Source: Neonectria sp. B-13 (Eukaryota > Ascomycota > Sordariomycetes > Hypocreales > Nectriaceae). Taken from it: a stretch of 64,000 nt of DNA. The DNA is taken from positions 62,001 through 126,000 of the forward strand of contig NOKP01000009.1 of NCBI GenBank assembly GCA_002682825.1, in the 5' to 3' direction. Below, piece by piece: positions 35,880 to 48,464 of the stretch (position 1 is its first letter; every line of letters begins with the position of its first letter). The translations under genes and the position numbers were made by a program. The notes under the pieces are model-generated. The model was not told the DNA's origin and searched no databases. It was given only the letters and a program-made list of their open reading frames with translations.

Positions 35880-38800
35880 ATGCAGTCCTCCCCCGGAATG
35901 TTGACCAAGGTAAGGCGTCTCGAGGGTTTGGCTCCCTTCCAGCGACTGACTTGCCGCACAGTTCGAGTCCAAGTCGTCTAGAGCGAAGGGCATCGCCTTT
36001 CACCCCAAGAGGTCAGTTGCCTTGCGCCGCCACCGCATCCCTCTCCCGGGATACACCGTCCGCAAGCTTGAAGCTGACCGTCCTTAGGCCATGGATCCTC
36101 GTGTCGCTTCACTCCTCCACCATCCAGCTTTGGGATTACCGAATGGGAACATTAATTGATCGCTTCGAGGAACACGATGGTCCTGTGCGTGGCGTCGACT
36201 TTCACAAGACCCAGCCGCTCTTCGTTTCTGGCGGCGACGACTACAAGATCAAGGTCTGGTCCTTACAGACCCGACGGTGCCTCTTCACCCTCAACGGCCA
36301 TCTCGATTATGTCCGCACCGTCTTCTTTCACCACGAACTCCCATGGATTCTGTCCGCCTCCGATGACCAGACCATCCGGATATGGAACTGGCAGAACCGA
36401 TCGCTGAGTACGTCACCGTGGCCCGACCTACCTACCCCTTGACCCAAGTTCGCGATGCTGACCTGTCCAAGTCTGCACCATGACTGGTCATAACCACTAT
36501 GCCATGTGCGCTCAGTTCCACCCCAAGGAGGACCTCGTCGTCTCCGCTTCCCTCGACCAGTCTGTCCGCGTCTGGGACATTTCCGGACTGCGAAAGAAGC
36601 ACTCCGCCCCCACCTCGATGTCCTTCGAAGATCAGATGGCGCGCGCCAACCAGAACCAGGCCGACATGTTTGGAAACACGGACGCCGTTGTCAAATTTGT
36701 CCTCGAGGGCCACGACCGAGGTGTCAACTGGGTCGCTTTCCACCCTACCATGCCCCTTATTGTCTCTGCCGGAGACGATCGCTTGGTGAAGCTGTGGCGG
36801 ATGAGCGAGACCAAGGCCTGGGAGGTTGATACCTGCCGAGGACACTTCCAGAATGCGTCGGGCTGTCTGTTTCACCCTCACCAAGACCTGATCCTTTCGG
36901 CCGGCGAGGACAAGACCATTCGTGTGTGGGATCTTAACAAGCGAACTGCCGTCCAGTCCTTCAAGAGAGAGAACGACCGCTTCTGGGTTATCGCGGCACA
37001 CCCCGAGATTAACCTCTTCGCCGCAGGCCACGACAACGGTGTCATGGTCTTCAAGCTGGAACGGGAACGCCCTGCTTCGGCTGTTCACCAGAACATGCTT
37101 TTCTACGTCACCAAGGAGAAGCATGTCAAGTCCTACGACTTCCAGCGGAATATCGACAGCCCCACGCTTCTGTCGCTCAAGAAGCTCGGCAGTGCTTGGG
37201 TTGCTCCCCGCACCCTGTCCTATAACCCCGCCGAGCGATCCATCTTGGTAACCTCGCCTACCGATGGTGGCTCGTATGAGCTCGTGAACCTCCCCAAGGA
37301 TGGGTCCGGTGCCATTGAGCCTACAGAGTCGAAGCGTGGTACCGGAAACTCTGCCATTTTTGTGGCTCGCAACCGTTTTGCCGTGCTCACCACCTCTACC
37401 CAGACCATCGATATCAAGGATCTGTCAAACAACGTCACGCGCTCTTTCAAGCCTCCTGTTGGCACCACCGATATCTACTTCGGAGGCACTGGCAACCTTT
37501 TGATTATTACTCCTACCGCCGTCCACCTCTACGACATTCAGCAGAAGAAGAGCGTTGCTGAGCTCTCGGTCACTGGTGTCAAGTATGTCGTCTGGTCCAA
37601 TGACGGTCTTTACGCGGCTTTCCTGAGCAAGCACAATGTCACCATCGTCACCAAGGCCCTCGAGCAAGTCAGCACTCTCCATGAGACAATCCGAATCAAG
37701 AGCGCTACTTGGGACGATGCTGGAGTTCTGCTGTACTCGACCTTGAACCACGTCAAGTACACCCTCCTCAATGGTGACAACGGCATCGTGCGAACTCTCG
37801 ACCAGACCGTGTATCTTGTCCGAGTCAAGGGCCGCAATGTCTACTGCCTTGACCGAGCCGCCAAGCCACGCATCCTGCAGATTGACCCTACCGAGTATCG
37901 ATTCAAACTGGCCTTGGTTAAGCGAAACTACGAGGAGATGCTTCACATCATTCAAAACTCGAGCTTGGTCGGCCAGTCCATCATCTCGTATCTGCAGAAG
38001 AAGGGATACCCCGAAATTGCCCTGCAGTTCGTTCAGGACCCTACTACTCGATTTGATCTCGCTGTTGAGTGCGGTAACCTCGACGTGGCTGTCGAGATGG
38101 CCAAGGAGCTGGACAAGCCCAAGTTCTGGTCCAGGTTGAGCGCCGAGGCTCTGGCCCATGGCAACCATCAGGTGGTCGAGATGTCCTACCAGAAGCTGAA
38201 GCAGTTCGACAAGCTGTCTTTCCTGTATCTTGCAACTGGAGATCACTCCAAGCTTGCTCGAATGGCCAAGATTGCTGAGCACCGAGGCGATTTCACCTCG
38301 CGCTTTCAGAACGCCCTGTATCTGGGAGAGGTCGAGGACCGCATCCAGATGTTCAAGGAGATTGACCTCTGTAAGTAACAGACCCATGTGTCAGCGAGCA
38401 TATCACTAACCTCTGATTAGACCCCCTCGCCTACATGACTGCCAAGTCGAATGGCCTTGAGGAGGAGTGCCAAGCCATCCTGGAGGCCACCGGCCTGACC
38501 GAGGACCAGCTGACCGTGCCTACCCTGGGCGCGCCTTTGGCCATCCCCAAGCCTGTTGTGCCTACCTTCAAGACCAACTGGCCCACCAAGGCCACTTCTC
38601 AATCAGTCTTCGAGAAGGCTCTGCTCGGCCAGGTTGAAGGCCTGTCCCTGGAGGACGCGCCCGCTGCTAACGCAATTGGCTTCGAGGACGCCTTGGAGGA
38701 CGACTCGGCTATTAAGCGTAGTGGTATGTTGATCGAGGACGATGAGGAAGATGTTGCCGGCTGGGATCTGGGCGATGATGATGTCCCCGACGTCGAGAGT

Positions 38801-39836
38801 GACTTCGTCAACGTCGAGAGCGCCGATGCGGGTGGTGCTGGCAGCAGCGAAGCCGACCTCTGGGCCCGAAACTCACCGTTGGCTGTGGATCACATCGCTG
38901 GCGGTTCTTTCGAGACGGCCATGCAGCTCCTGAACCGACAGGTCGGTGCGGTCAACTTTGCGCCACTCAAGGAGCGATTCCTGGAGGTCTACCAGGCCTC
39001 TAGGACATTCCTCCCTGCAACGGAGGGTCTACCGCCTCTGGTGAACTATGTTCGTCGAACCCTCGACGAGACGGACCCCAGGAAGGTTCTGCCTGTGGTT
39101 CCCCGGGATCTGGAGACGCTTGCAGCCAACGACCTCCAGAAGGGCTACGACTCGATGAAGGCTAACAAGCTGGACGATGGCCTGGACATCTTTAAGGGCA
39201 TCCTGCATGCCATCCTCATCAACTGCGTGTCAAGCTCGGACGAGGTTGCTGAGGCAAAGAAGCTTATTGCCTCTGCGAGCGAGTACGCCGTGGCCATGAA
39301 CATCGAGCTGTCCAGGAGAAAGCTGGGATCCCCCGACATCGTGGCCAAGGACCCCGCCAAGCTCCAGAGGAGTCTCGAGTTGTCGGCCTACTTCACAATC
39401 CCCAAGATCGAGGTGCCTCACCGACAACTGGCCCTGCTCAGCGCCATGCAGCTGGCCATGCGCAACAAGAACTACGGCTCGGCCCTCAGCTTTGCCAACC
39501 GCATCATCTCCAACGGCGGAGCCACCAAGATCGTCGAAAACGTAAGTTAGAACGGTCCCCGTGCAGACTTGTGGTTACTAACAATATGCGTAGGCCAAGA
39601 AGACCAAGGCTCAGTGCGAGCGCAACCCCCACGACTCCGTGGAGATTGAGTTTGATCAGTTCGCCGAGTTTGACGTGTGTGCCGCCAGCCACTCGCCCAT
39701 CTACAGCGGAACGGCGTACGAGGAGTGCGCCTTCGACGGTTCCAAGTACCACGCCAAGTACAAGGGCACCGTGTGCCGGGTGTGCGATGTTTGCGAGATC
39801 GGCAAGCACGGTAGCGGGCTGAAGCTGTTCGCCTAG
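35880..39836 (+). CDS. COP1: Coatomer subunit alpha (COPI coat)
   Basis: Alpha-COP is a scaffold of the COPI coat and recognises dilysine cargo for Golgi-to-ER retrieval. Exons are 35880-35909 (10 codons), 35962-36011, 36088-36407, 36472-38370, 38421-39541 and 39594-39836, giving 1,220 residues, the usual length. The N-terminal WD40 propeller (about residues 10-300) begins [20 protein letters not shown] and includes repeated WD units such as IQLWDY, IKVWSL, IRIWNW, VRVWDI, VKLWRM and IRVWDL. A second propeller/solenoid region follows, and then the C-terminal domain that binds epsilon-COP, with [19 protein letters not shown] near the end. Splicing at 36407|36472 restores [14 protein letters not shown]. 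The gene symbol follows yeast COP1/RET1 usage. Confidence 0.97.
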
Positions 39837-40222
39837 TTCGCCTAGACAATTAATGATGGAAGACGGTGGACTGGAGTTTCGAGTCTTTTGCAAAATGCGA
39901 CCAGACGCTCGCGAGAGACGTGTCGGCGGTCTCTGGTTTAAAAAGGCTGAACTTGGACGAGGTCGATAGAATGATGGCAAGGAGTCATGTCATGTCTTTT
40001 TAGTTTAGCCTGATTATATGTGACAATCACCTAAAAACGAGGGATCACGTTGCGCATCTTGTTGTTTGTTTGTTTTTGTTTGTTTGTTCCTCCGTCGACT
40101 CACGGATCTATCTGTGATTAGTCGTACAACTGGTGTGATGTTGATCCCTTCCATCTATGTAAGCCTGCACCTTCGCCATCTCCCATCCCGCGCTGCAGAA
40201 ACCAAAATGAACCAAAGCCCGG
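39837..40222. other. Intergenic between convergent COPA and RPN12 genes
   Basis: This short gap contains a (GTTT)n run at about 40062-40088. It presumably holds both polyadenylation regions. No gene is visible. Confidence 0.6.
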
Positions 40223-41093
40223 CTACACAATCGTCTCCAACTCGCGGGCGTAACCCAAGGCGTTCTCTATCACCATCTGGCTCATCTCCTTGGCCTGGAC
40301 TCCGTCCTCGCCGACGTTGGTTGTGTCGGGGAAGAAGATTTGGCCGTCACGAACGATCCAGCCGCGGTGGTGAGCGAAGGAGATGACGTCGCCCTCGGAG
40401 TCGAGGAAAAGTAGAGACTTTGTGGAGCTGATGGGCAGGCTGGGGTATGCGCGCTCGCTGCTGCTAGCGATCTCGGAGCGGATCTGATTCTTGAGGATCT
40501 GGAGGATGTAAGTATGTGAAGTGGGTTATGTTGGGAATTGTGGTTGTGCATACCTCTGAGAAGACACTGTACTCGTCACATGGAACCTCGCTACTCTTCA
40601 TGGCCTTCCACACCCTATCGTAGCTACCCTCCATCAACCACCTCTCGAGACGAATGGGGTAGCCCAGATATCGGTCGGTCTCGACGTCAACACCGCCACC
40701 TTCCCGGTTGGCGAGGCTCTCGAGCTCGGTGTGGAACTCAGCGTAGAGGCCCTGGGTGAGGAGCAGCAGCAAGCTAAGTCCGGTGACCTTGTTCCGTTCG
40801 GGCACATTGGGGGCCAGGATGGCGGAGGGCAGCTCGTAGAAGGGCTGGAGCTGTTGGACGTAGCGAGTGAAGTCGGGAGGGTTGCGGGCGCGGATGGCGA
40901 AGAGGGCGCCCTGCTCGTACGTCTCGCGGGCGAGGGGGAGGATGTGGGCGGGGGTGGCGGACGCAGGGGTGAGGGCGTTGAGCTTGAGAAGGGCGAGCTT
41001 GGCCTTGGAGAGGAGGGCGTTGGCCTCGGGATAGCTCATCGAGGGGGAGTGCTTGAGCTGGGCGAGGATCTGGGCGAGGTTGCGGTCGGCCAT
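40223..41093 (-). CDS. RPN12: 26S proteasome regulatory particle subunit Rpn12
   Basis: Rpn12 (PSMD8) is a lid subunit whose incorporation licenses assembly of the 19S regulatory particle. Exons on the minus strand are 41093-40554 and 40498-40223, joined across a 55-base intron with a GTATGC donor, giving 271 residues. The helical N-terminal half (MADRNLAQILAQLKHS) leads to the PCI-like domain with the conserved segment SERAYPSLPISSTKSLLFL and GWIVRDGQIFFPD, and the C-terminus ends ALGYARELETIV. Length and order match fungal Rpn12 proteins. The gene is convergent with COPA. Confidence 0.95.
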
Positions 41094-43469
41094 GGTGGAT
41101 GGAATTTGCCGACTCGGGCTTGTGACGTAGAGAGGTTAGTTTCGGTGATTGTGGGCGACGGGTTTGGGCTGGGATTGGGGAGATTGATGAGAGGTGAGGT
41201 GTGGTGTGGAGTTTGGAGGTTTGATGCCGGAAGCTTCACCAGGCTGCGATCGGTGACGCGAGGCCACGGCACAAGGCGCTGAGGTGCTGCATTGGGTAGC
41301 GGCGGGAGGGCAGAAATTCCGAGCCGAGATGTGGATATTATGTAATCAAAGAATGGCAAACTGGGGATAGCATCAATTACAATTTACGGGAGAGACCAGA
41401 CTCTTGACGACAAGCCCAAAAAACGAAATGATCCAAGTAGGTTAGTTGGATTAAACCATGCATGTGATTTTGCGGGATTTACTCTAGAGCTTGAACGTGG
41501 TGGTGATCTTCCAGGAAGCAGTGTCGTCTCAGCTGTGGCATGTTGCAGCTTGCAACTCAGCCGAGGGGCATGTCATTTGACAACTCGGAGAGCATTACCA
41601 AACACATGCAAGCGGTCCCGTCATTTAGACCGAAATCAGTTGCTTGAGGTTGAACTTCAACTTGGTTAGACACAGCGTCAGCCTTGTGTGGTCTTGGCAC
41701 TCACTAGTTCCCAAACCCGTTCCGCGGACAAGCGCAGTCAACCTAGAGGTAGCTGGGATCGTGGCTCTCGGGGCTCTCGCGCTCAGCCTTGTACAGGGGA
41801 GCTGTCCCAAAGGAGGCAAATGGATCTCTGGAGGATCGCTTCGTGGGATATGAAGGCTTGCCACCTGCATTGGGAGCGGAGGATGGACGGGTGGTTGGTT
41901 GGAATCGTGGACTTTGTTGTTTCGTATTTCGGAGAGGACGATAGAAATAGGTAGGTGACAGATTCAGGTTGCACGTCCAACGGACAACAAGGCCACAACT
42001 CGTGTAATGTTACGAGAAATCCAAAATACGCACAAGTTCACGATACAAAATGGCCAGATCAACCGTCGCAAAACTGATTATCGAGGCCCACACTGACGAG
42101 GTTGATTCAAAGGAATTGGGACAAGGGCGGGAAGGATTGAAATAGCAGCTGGGGCTGTGGCTGAGCGAACGCAAGCTAACTTGGCGGCGGAGCGGTGCAG
42201 AAGATTAAACGACACGCGAACGGGAGAAAAGACTGTGGCCGTAGTGTCGAGTGCAGCGTTAGTAGCATCAGGAGCGTGAGTAGATGGATTTTCATTTGGA
42301 AACACACAGTACCTTTGAGTACGATGATATACCGTATGTAGAGCACGCAATGAACTATCCGGACCGTGCCGTGGTCCATGGTCCACCTAGATACGCATCT
42401 TGGAGAGGGGATAATGCCCCATCTTCACCTTCGCTCTTCTAGGATGGTGGATATCGCAATACTAATTGGAGGATTTCGTCGACGTTTGATTGACGAGACA
42501 GCGACGCACATGGCAAAGAGCCCACCGAGCTGAAGCCCAGCTGAAGCCCAGCTGAAGCGCCAGCAGCAGCCCCCCGCGAGTTGTGAGCCTAGAGCGGCCC
42601 AGGTTTCAGTTGTTCCTTTCAGTGGAGGCAGAAAACTGACAGGTGATCTCCGTATCAAAGCAACAGAATCCTACGGCACAAGACCATATAACAGGCCTAC
42701 CTCCACGTAGCTCTGGGGATGAGAGTAGGGTTGGATGTTTCTTGTTTCACTTCTGCAACGCCTCTTTGTCTTGAGTGCAGCCAAAAGGCTTGTCCATCGT
42801 GATAGGGTCTCGAGGGCGTGTTCACACGGCTGCTTGAATCTTAGGTACCGCCCTCTGCGACAGCGGCACCAGCGCAGCCTGCCTAGTTTCATTCTCTCTT
42901 TCTTTCTTCCTCCCTTCAAACCACTACCTCGTCTTACCACACCCAAGGTACCACACTCTTATACCTGCTACACTCCTACTACTACCTCATCCTTACGTAC
43001 ATCAACTCCATAACCAAACCATCACCGTCAACGGGGATCAAACACGAAACAACAAAAGCGGGTTCCACAGCGTCCTGTTAGTTGTTACGGAGCCTACCCT
43101 GCTCTCCGAGCTTCCCACCCGCTCGCACTTCTGGATCGGACTGCCCCGCCAGCGAGCAGCCACACCAGGATCTACTTGGGTTTGTCTGGAACAATTACAG
43201 CTATTCCTAGAATCCTACAGTCCTAGCTACAGTTGCCAGCTTCCAGGTGCGCCGGTCACATCCATCTGCTCATATCATCCCGGCATTTCCTCAAATAGAT
43301 ACCCAACTGTCCTCCCTGGTCCCGACCTACCCGTTCCTCAAGCCCATCCTCCGGTTCTCCCGGCGTCGTTCATCACTCATCGTCCATCATCGTCGCATCC
43401 CGAAATCTGACCCTACCCTCCAGGCTCCACCCCACACCCCCATCTCGCTCTGGCCCTTCAGCCGCCGTC
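41094..43469. other. Intergenic: RPN12 promoter and upstream region of the Skt5-like gene
   Basis: This 2.4-kb region holds 2.7 copies of an 11-base tandem repeat (AGCTGAAGCCC) at 42528-42557, and a CT-rich leader-like stretch from about 42890 to 43030. The open frame on the minus strand at 42078-42386 has no recognisable features. No gene is supported. Confidence 0.5.
42528..42557 (+). repeat. Short tandem repeat, 11-base unit
   Basis: The unit AGCTGAAGCCC occurs 2.7 times head to tail in intergenic DNA. It is followed directly by a short CAGCAGCAGC run. Confidence 0.7.
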
Positions 43470-46400
43470 ATGGCGAGCTATCAGCAGTATGCGCAGCTCG
43501 GAAAGGGTGACGCCGATGGCTCAGCCGCTGCCAGTCATCCACCGTGTAAGCAGCCCCCCGTCTCCCCGTCATAGTCATCGCCATCCCTATACCCCCCTCC
43601 CGTGAGAGCTGATCTGCAGAAGCGCTCTTGGTGTTCGTGCTGGTTGGCTGCGTGCTGGCGTGCGTGCGTGCGTGCATGTGCCTTGTTGCTTGCTTTCTTG
43701 GTGACGTCCACTACGAATACATTGAACTTCCTCGCTGGCCGCTGGCTTGGCGGCGGTTACATCTAGTACGACAGGGCCACATCCCAGTCAGAGCAGAGGA
43801 ACGGCCCAAAGTGAGACTACCCAGTACGACTCGAACCCGGCGGACCGCCAAAACACCCCTGGCTTCAATATCGAGCGAGTCCCAAGCCACGAGACAACGC
43901 GCAAGCTCATCTACGAACATGGCCCCTGATTCTAAAGGAGCTCCACGGAAAATGGAGAACTCTCCCGGCTCCCGAGAAAGGGGATGGGAGAGTTCGATGC
44001 CCAACGCACAGCCACCTGGTCTTCCAGAAGCCCGGTGGCCCCGGTCCAGGCCGCCCCCAGCAGGTCCAGCCTCGAGGCTCATGTCAGCGAGCTACTGAAC
44101 TAGAGGCTGGAGCTGGAGGCTGAAGGCTGAAGGCTAGAGGCTAGGGAGAGGCCTCAGACACTCGCAGACACTGGAGACACTGGAGACGCACCTGAGAGGC
44201 TCAGAGAGCCCGCGAGCAAGCTACCTCATGGAGCAATGCGCTACGAATAGACACCACCGAACCCCAAAGATGGAGCCCAGTGCCCAAACCACACGCCCCA
44301 AGCCCTGCAGCCTGCAGCCTGCACAGGGACCGCACGCACCCTAGCAACTCAGCGGGACGGCGTCTGGGCTGGCTCACTAGGCGTCGTTATTCTGACGCTG
44401 CGGCACTGCCTCTGGTTCTCGGCATGGCGTACACCAACAACAAAACAAGCCAGCGACGGCGCTCTCCTATTGTTATACATACACGTATTGATCCCCGGCG
44501 ACCCCTCTCAGGCCTGATCCATCATCCATCCTTCCCGGACATTGTTCCCGTCTCGTTACGACGACTCTCCCGGCTGCCGCTGCGCTCCGCTCCCGAGTCC
44601 CAAGCCCCAAGCTCCAAGCCCCAAGTCCCGGTGCCGCTCCCACAGCTCCGCTCTCGAGTCTCAACGCTCAGCTCGTATCTCCCGCATCAGCATAATCCGC
44701 CAATCCGCCCACCCCCAGCGAAACGGCGCTTGGCGAGTTGGCATCATCGACGGCCGACAGCCTACAGCCTACGGAGTCCAGCCTACTACAGCCGACAGCT
44801 ACAGCCCACAAGCTACAGGCCCCCTGCCTGCCCGCTCACCCCCTGGGAACACGCCTGCTAGTCCCCGTTACGTTTTCCATTTGTCGGCGATTATCTGGAT
44901 CCCTTCAGTTCCCCGTCGAGCTGCCTCACCCGCCGTCTGTTTGGCTGTTGGAGCCAGTCTCACTCGCCCTCGGTGCCCTCACTTTCAACCCTCTGCCTCT
45001 GCCTGTTGCTCGCGCCGTCTAGGCCCTTGTCTGCCGTGTTCCTCGTTTCCTCCTCAAATGTGAATCTGCCCGCCGCGCTGCCGCTACGAAGTATAGTCGC
45101 CACCAATCATTCAAAGAAAGCAAACAAGCAACGCACGCACGCACGCTCACGCAGCTCGCCAGCCCGGCTCGATCCAAGGAGGGGGTGCGCCGCTTCTGCA
45201 GCAATACATCGGCCACCACGCCGGTCAGCTTTCATCTCCCGAAAAACCAGCCAGGGCCCATTCACTATCCAACTTCCCCATCCCCTTTGCTGACATCTCA
45301 CTTCCTCCCCGACAGACGGCCAGCCCAACGACATGGCTCCCCCACAGCTAGGTGCGACCTTTGTCCCCGGCGGCTTCGATGACTATTATATGCCCGAGGT
45401 TGTCGCTCCGGCCCCCCAAAGGTGAGTTGCTCTCTCTCTCTCTCTCTTCACCTCACTCTTTGTGTCTTGCCGCTTCTGCTTTCATCTTCCCCCCATTTCC
45501 GGCTTCCCGCTTTCCCCAGATCCCTGGCCTCCCCTCTGCTCCTTTCCCTTAACCTGGCCCAATCCGGTCGCTACGGTGAAGTGGGGCCCGCTGACGATTC
45601 TTGTCCTCGTATCTAGGGTAACCCCTCAGGTCCCTCAAAACATGCAGGAGGACCTCCAGCGCATGGAGCTCGAAGCTACCTCTGTCGAGCCCCGATCCGA
45701 CGCCGAACCTGGTCCGCGTCACGGCCGTGAGCCTTCCCTCTCGACCTACATCAACCCCCGCGGAGCCGACCCGCCCCGGTCCATGGGTGCCGCTACCGTC
45801 TCCGACGACGACATCAGAGCCTACCAGACCACCAACGACGGCCGGTCCGACCGTCTCGAAACCATGAACTGGGACGCGCCCTCCTTCTCGCCCTTCCCCA
45901 AGGTCAAGGGCGACAACATCCCCCCAACCGACGAGGAGAAGGAGGAGATCCTGTGGAACGCCCGCAAGCATGTCCTCCACTCCCAGAACGTCTCCATGCA
46001 AATCACCTGGGCCCGCGACGTCCTCACCTGGGCCGAGATCTCCCAGGACGAAATCACTCGAGACTGTGGCGACAGACCCCGCCCCGCCACCCCTCGGATA
46101 GAACACGAACTGCGCCTCGACGCCATCAACATCATCACATATCTCTCCCAGCAGGAGCACCCTGAGGCTCTGTACATGCGGTCCAAATGGCTCGAGTTTG
46201 GTAAATTCGGTAACCGTGTTGACAAGCGCGAGGCCTACAGCGGCTATAAGCGAGCCGCTGACCTCGGCCATGGCCGATCCGAGTATCGAATGGGCATGCT
46301 GTACGAGCAGTCCAACGACATGTCCAAGGCCAAGGAACACTACTACCGCGGCCTCAGCCTGAAGGACTCCGCATCCCTCTACCGTATGGGAATGATGAGC

Positions 46401-48464
46401 CTGCTGGGCCAGCACGGCGAGTCCAAGGATTACCAGACGGGTCTGGAGCGGATACAGGGTGCCGCTGATAGCTCCGACGAGGACGCCCCTCAGGGTGCCT
46501 ATGTCTACGGCATGCTCATCGGCCGCGACCTCCCCGACATCACCATCCCCGAGGGTCTGCTTCAAGCCAACCCGCAGACGTCCAAGATGTACATTGAAAA
46601 GGCCGCCTACTTGGGCTTCGCTAAGGCGCAGCTCAAGATGGGCCAGGCCTTTGAGCTTTGCCAGTTTGGTTGCGAGTTCAACCCTTCCTTTTCGCTGCAT
46701 TACTATGGCCTTGCTGCCAAGCAGGGTCTCCCCGAGGCTGCCTTGGGCGTCAGCCGATGGTTCTTGTTCGGATACGAGGGCGTTTTCAAGAAGAATGAGT
46801 CGCTGGCCTACAAGTACGCACAGGAAGCCGCTGCGGCCAAGCTGCCCACGGGAGAGTTTGCCATGGGTTACTACAACGAAATCGGTATCCACGTCGAGAA
46901 GAGCGTCACAGAGGCGCGGAAGTGGTACCAGATCGCCGCCGAACACGGCAACAAAGATGCCGTCGGCCGACTGGAGTCTCTCAACGATGACAAGGCGCTG
47001 TCCAAGGCGGACCACGAGACGACGACGCTGACCCGAATCAAGTCACAACATGGATCTCAGCGAGGCGCAAGACCCGAACGATTCAAGCAACCCCAGCAGA
47101 TGCCTACGCTTAGCGAGAACAGCAGACCTGCATCTCCCAACTCCGACGCCCCGCCCCAAATCAAGCAGTCCGCCGCCAATACTGCCCGTGTCACCCCTGG
47201 TGCCGGTTCCTCCCTGGGGCTTCAGCCCACTCTCGTATCCGAGCACGTCAACTTCCCCGATCCCTCGCGGGCTTCCTTTGTCATACCCGCCGGCGATCGG
47301 CCCCCGGCCTTCAACGTCCGGCTCGATGCCAACCAGCCGGTGGCTCGGCCACAATCGGCGGCTCCTTATCCGGAAGATGACAGGCCACAGCCCCTCAACT
47401 TCCGTTCCAAGTCTACGGCGCCCTACCCGGAGGACGACGTGCGAAACCCCAGGTCTCCGCAGTACAACAACGGACCACGATTCGGCCAGGGACCACCGGC
47501 GGATCGACCTTCCAGTGCCTTTGGCATCAAGCCCCAGACCGGTGGCCCGCGGCCAATGCCCGCGTCCCAGTCCATGGGCAACCTCGTGCCTCCCGGCCCT
47601 GGCCGTCCCGACCCGCGTGGTCCCGACCCACGTGCTAGAGCCTCGTCTGGCGGTTGGGATGCACAGGGTGGGCCTGGCGGGAACTTCCGGCAAGGTCCTC
47701 CCGGACCGGGCGGTCCCGGTGGCCGTGGTGGACCCGGAGGACCTGGAGGACCCAGCGGACCTGGTGGGCCCGGCGGACGTCCCTACCCCGAGGACGACGC
47801 GTACGGGCGATCGGCCAACTCAGCCCCTTACCCGCCCGGTGGTCCCGATGGCGGCCGGCTTCAGAAACCACCTCCAGGTGGTCAGTTCCCTCCTGGACAG
47901 GGCCCGAACTACGAGCGCTTCTCTCGTGTGCCTGGCGCCGCCGGTCGACCTGAGCGGATGAGTTCCCTGCCTCAGAACCAGCAAGGCCAGCCTCCTCTAC
48001 AATCACCTCCCCTACAATCACCCCCTCTGCAATCACCTCCTCTCAAGGGACCGTCTGGAGGAGGACATGGAGGACCCGGAGGACCCGGAGGATATGGAGG
48101 ACCCGGGGGACCTGGCGGATACGGAGCACCCGGAGGGCCTGGAGGACCAGGGGCGTCTGGAAACCCACCTCGGACCTCCAGTGCGCAGCCTCGGCCTCCC
48201 ATGGCTGCAGGTGCCGGAGGGCCGGGTAGAATGGGCAGTGCGCCGCCGATCCAGGCTCAGAGACCCGAGAGCAAGCCGAGTCCTGTTCCCAGCAATGCAT
48301 CGGCGCCGCCGTCCAAGGCGGGCAAGAGCGCGGCCGCAGGCAAGGGCCCAGCCACCTTTGAGGATATGGGTATCCCGCAGGGCAAGCAAGAAGGCGACTG
48401 CGTAAGTTTTTCCCAATCTGTTTCATGAACGCAACTAACCCGTCTCGTACAGGTCGTCATGTAA
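43470..48464 (+). CDS. Chitin synthase activator, Skt5/Chs4-like, Sel1 repeats and CaaX box
   Basis: Skt5/Chs4 proteins tether and activate class IV chitin synthase at the plasma membrane or septum. My model has exons 43470-43545, 45316-45421, 45617-48401 and 48453-48464, giving 992 residues. The tiny first exon (MASYQQYAQLGKGDADG) joins across a 1,770-base intron to GQPNDMAPPQLG; if this is wrong, the ATG at 45333 would start the protein. Sel1/TPR-like repeats cover about residues 243-517 (for example EAYSGYKRAADLGHGRSEYRMG). The second half is disordered, Pro/Gly-rich, with PYPEDD repeats, GPGG runs and LQSPP repeats. The last 12-base exon completes the C-terminus GDC-VVM, a CaaX farnesylation signal like the prenylated tail of yeast Chs4. 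The long intron contains only low-complexity DNA. Confidence 0.9.
43546..45315 (+). other. Unusually long first intron (inferred) of the Skt5-like gene
   Basis: The segment begins GTAAGC and ends GACAG and joins two in-frame coding pieces with phase 1. It is rich in short imperfect repeats such as CAAGCCCCAAGCTCCAAG (near 44599) and GGCTGAAGGCTGAAGGCT (near 44118), and GTGC/CACG runs near 43655 and 45125. Open frames here look non-coding. Confidence 0.55.
47991..48047 (+). repeat. 15-base tandem repeat encoding LQSPP
   Basis: Units like CTACAATCACCTCCC repeat about three and a half times inside the coding region of the Skt5-like protein. Codon variation between units indicates the repeat is not newly formed. 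Confidence 0.8.

Noticed and set aside
43824..43842. tRNA B-box-like sequence on the minus strand (GGGTTCGAGTC)
   Set aside because: The flanking bases do not pair as a T-stem, and no A box or acceptor stem is present.
45549..47015. 488-codon open frame on the minus strand
   Set aside because: It is the antisense of the Sel1-repeat region of the Skt5-like gene, whose plus-strand protein has clear domains; the antisense product has no recognisable features.
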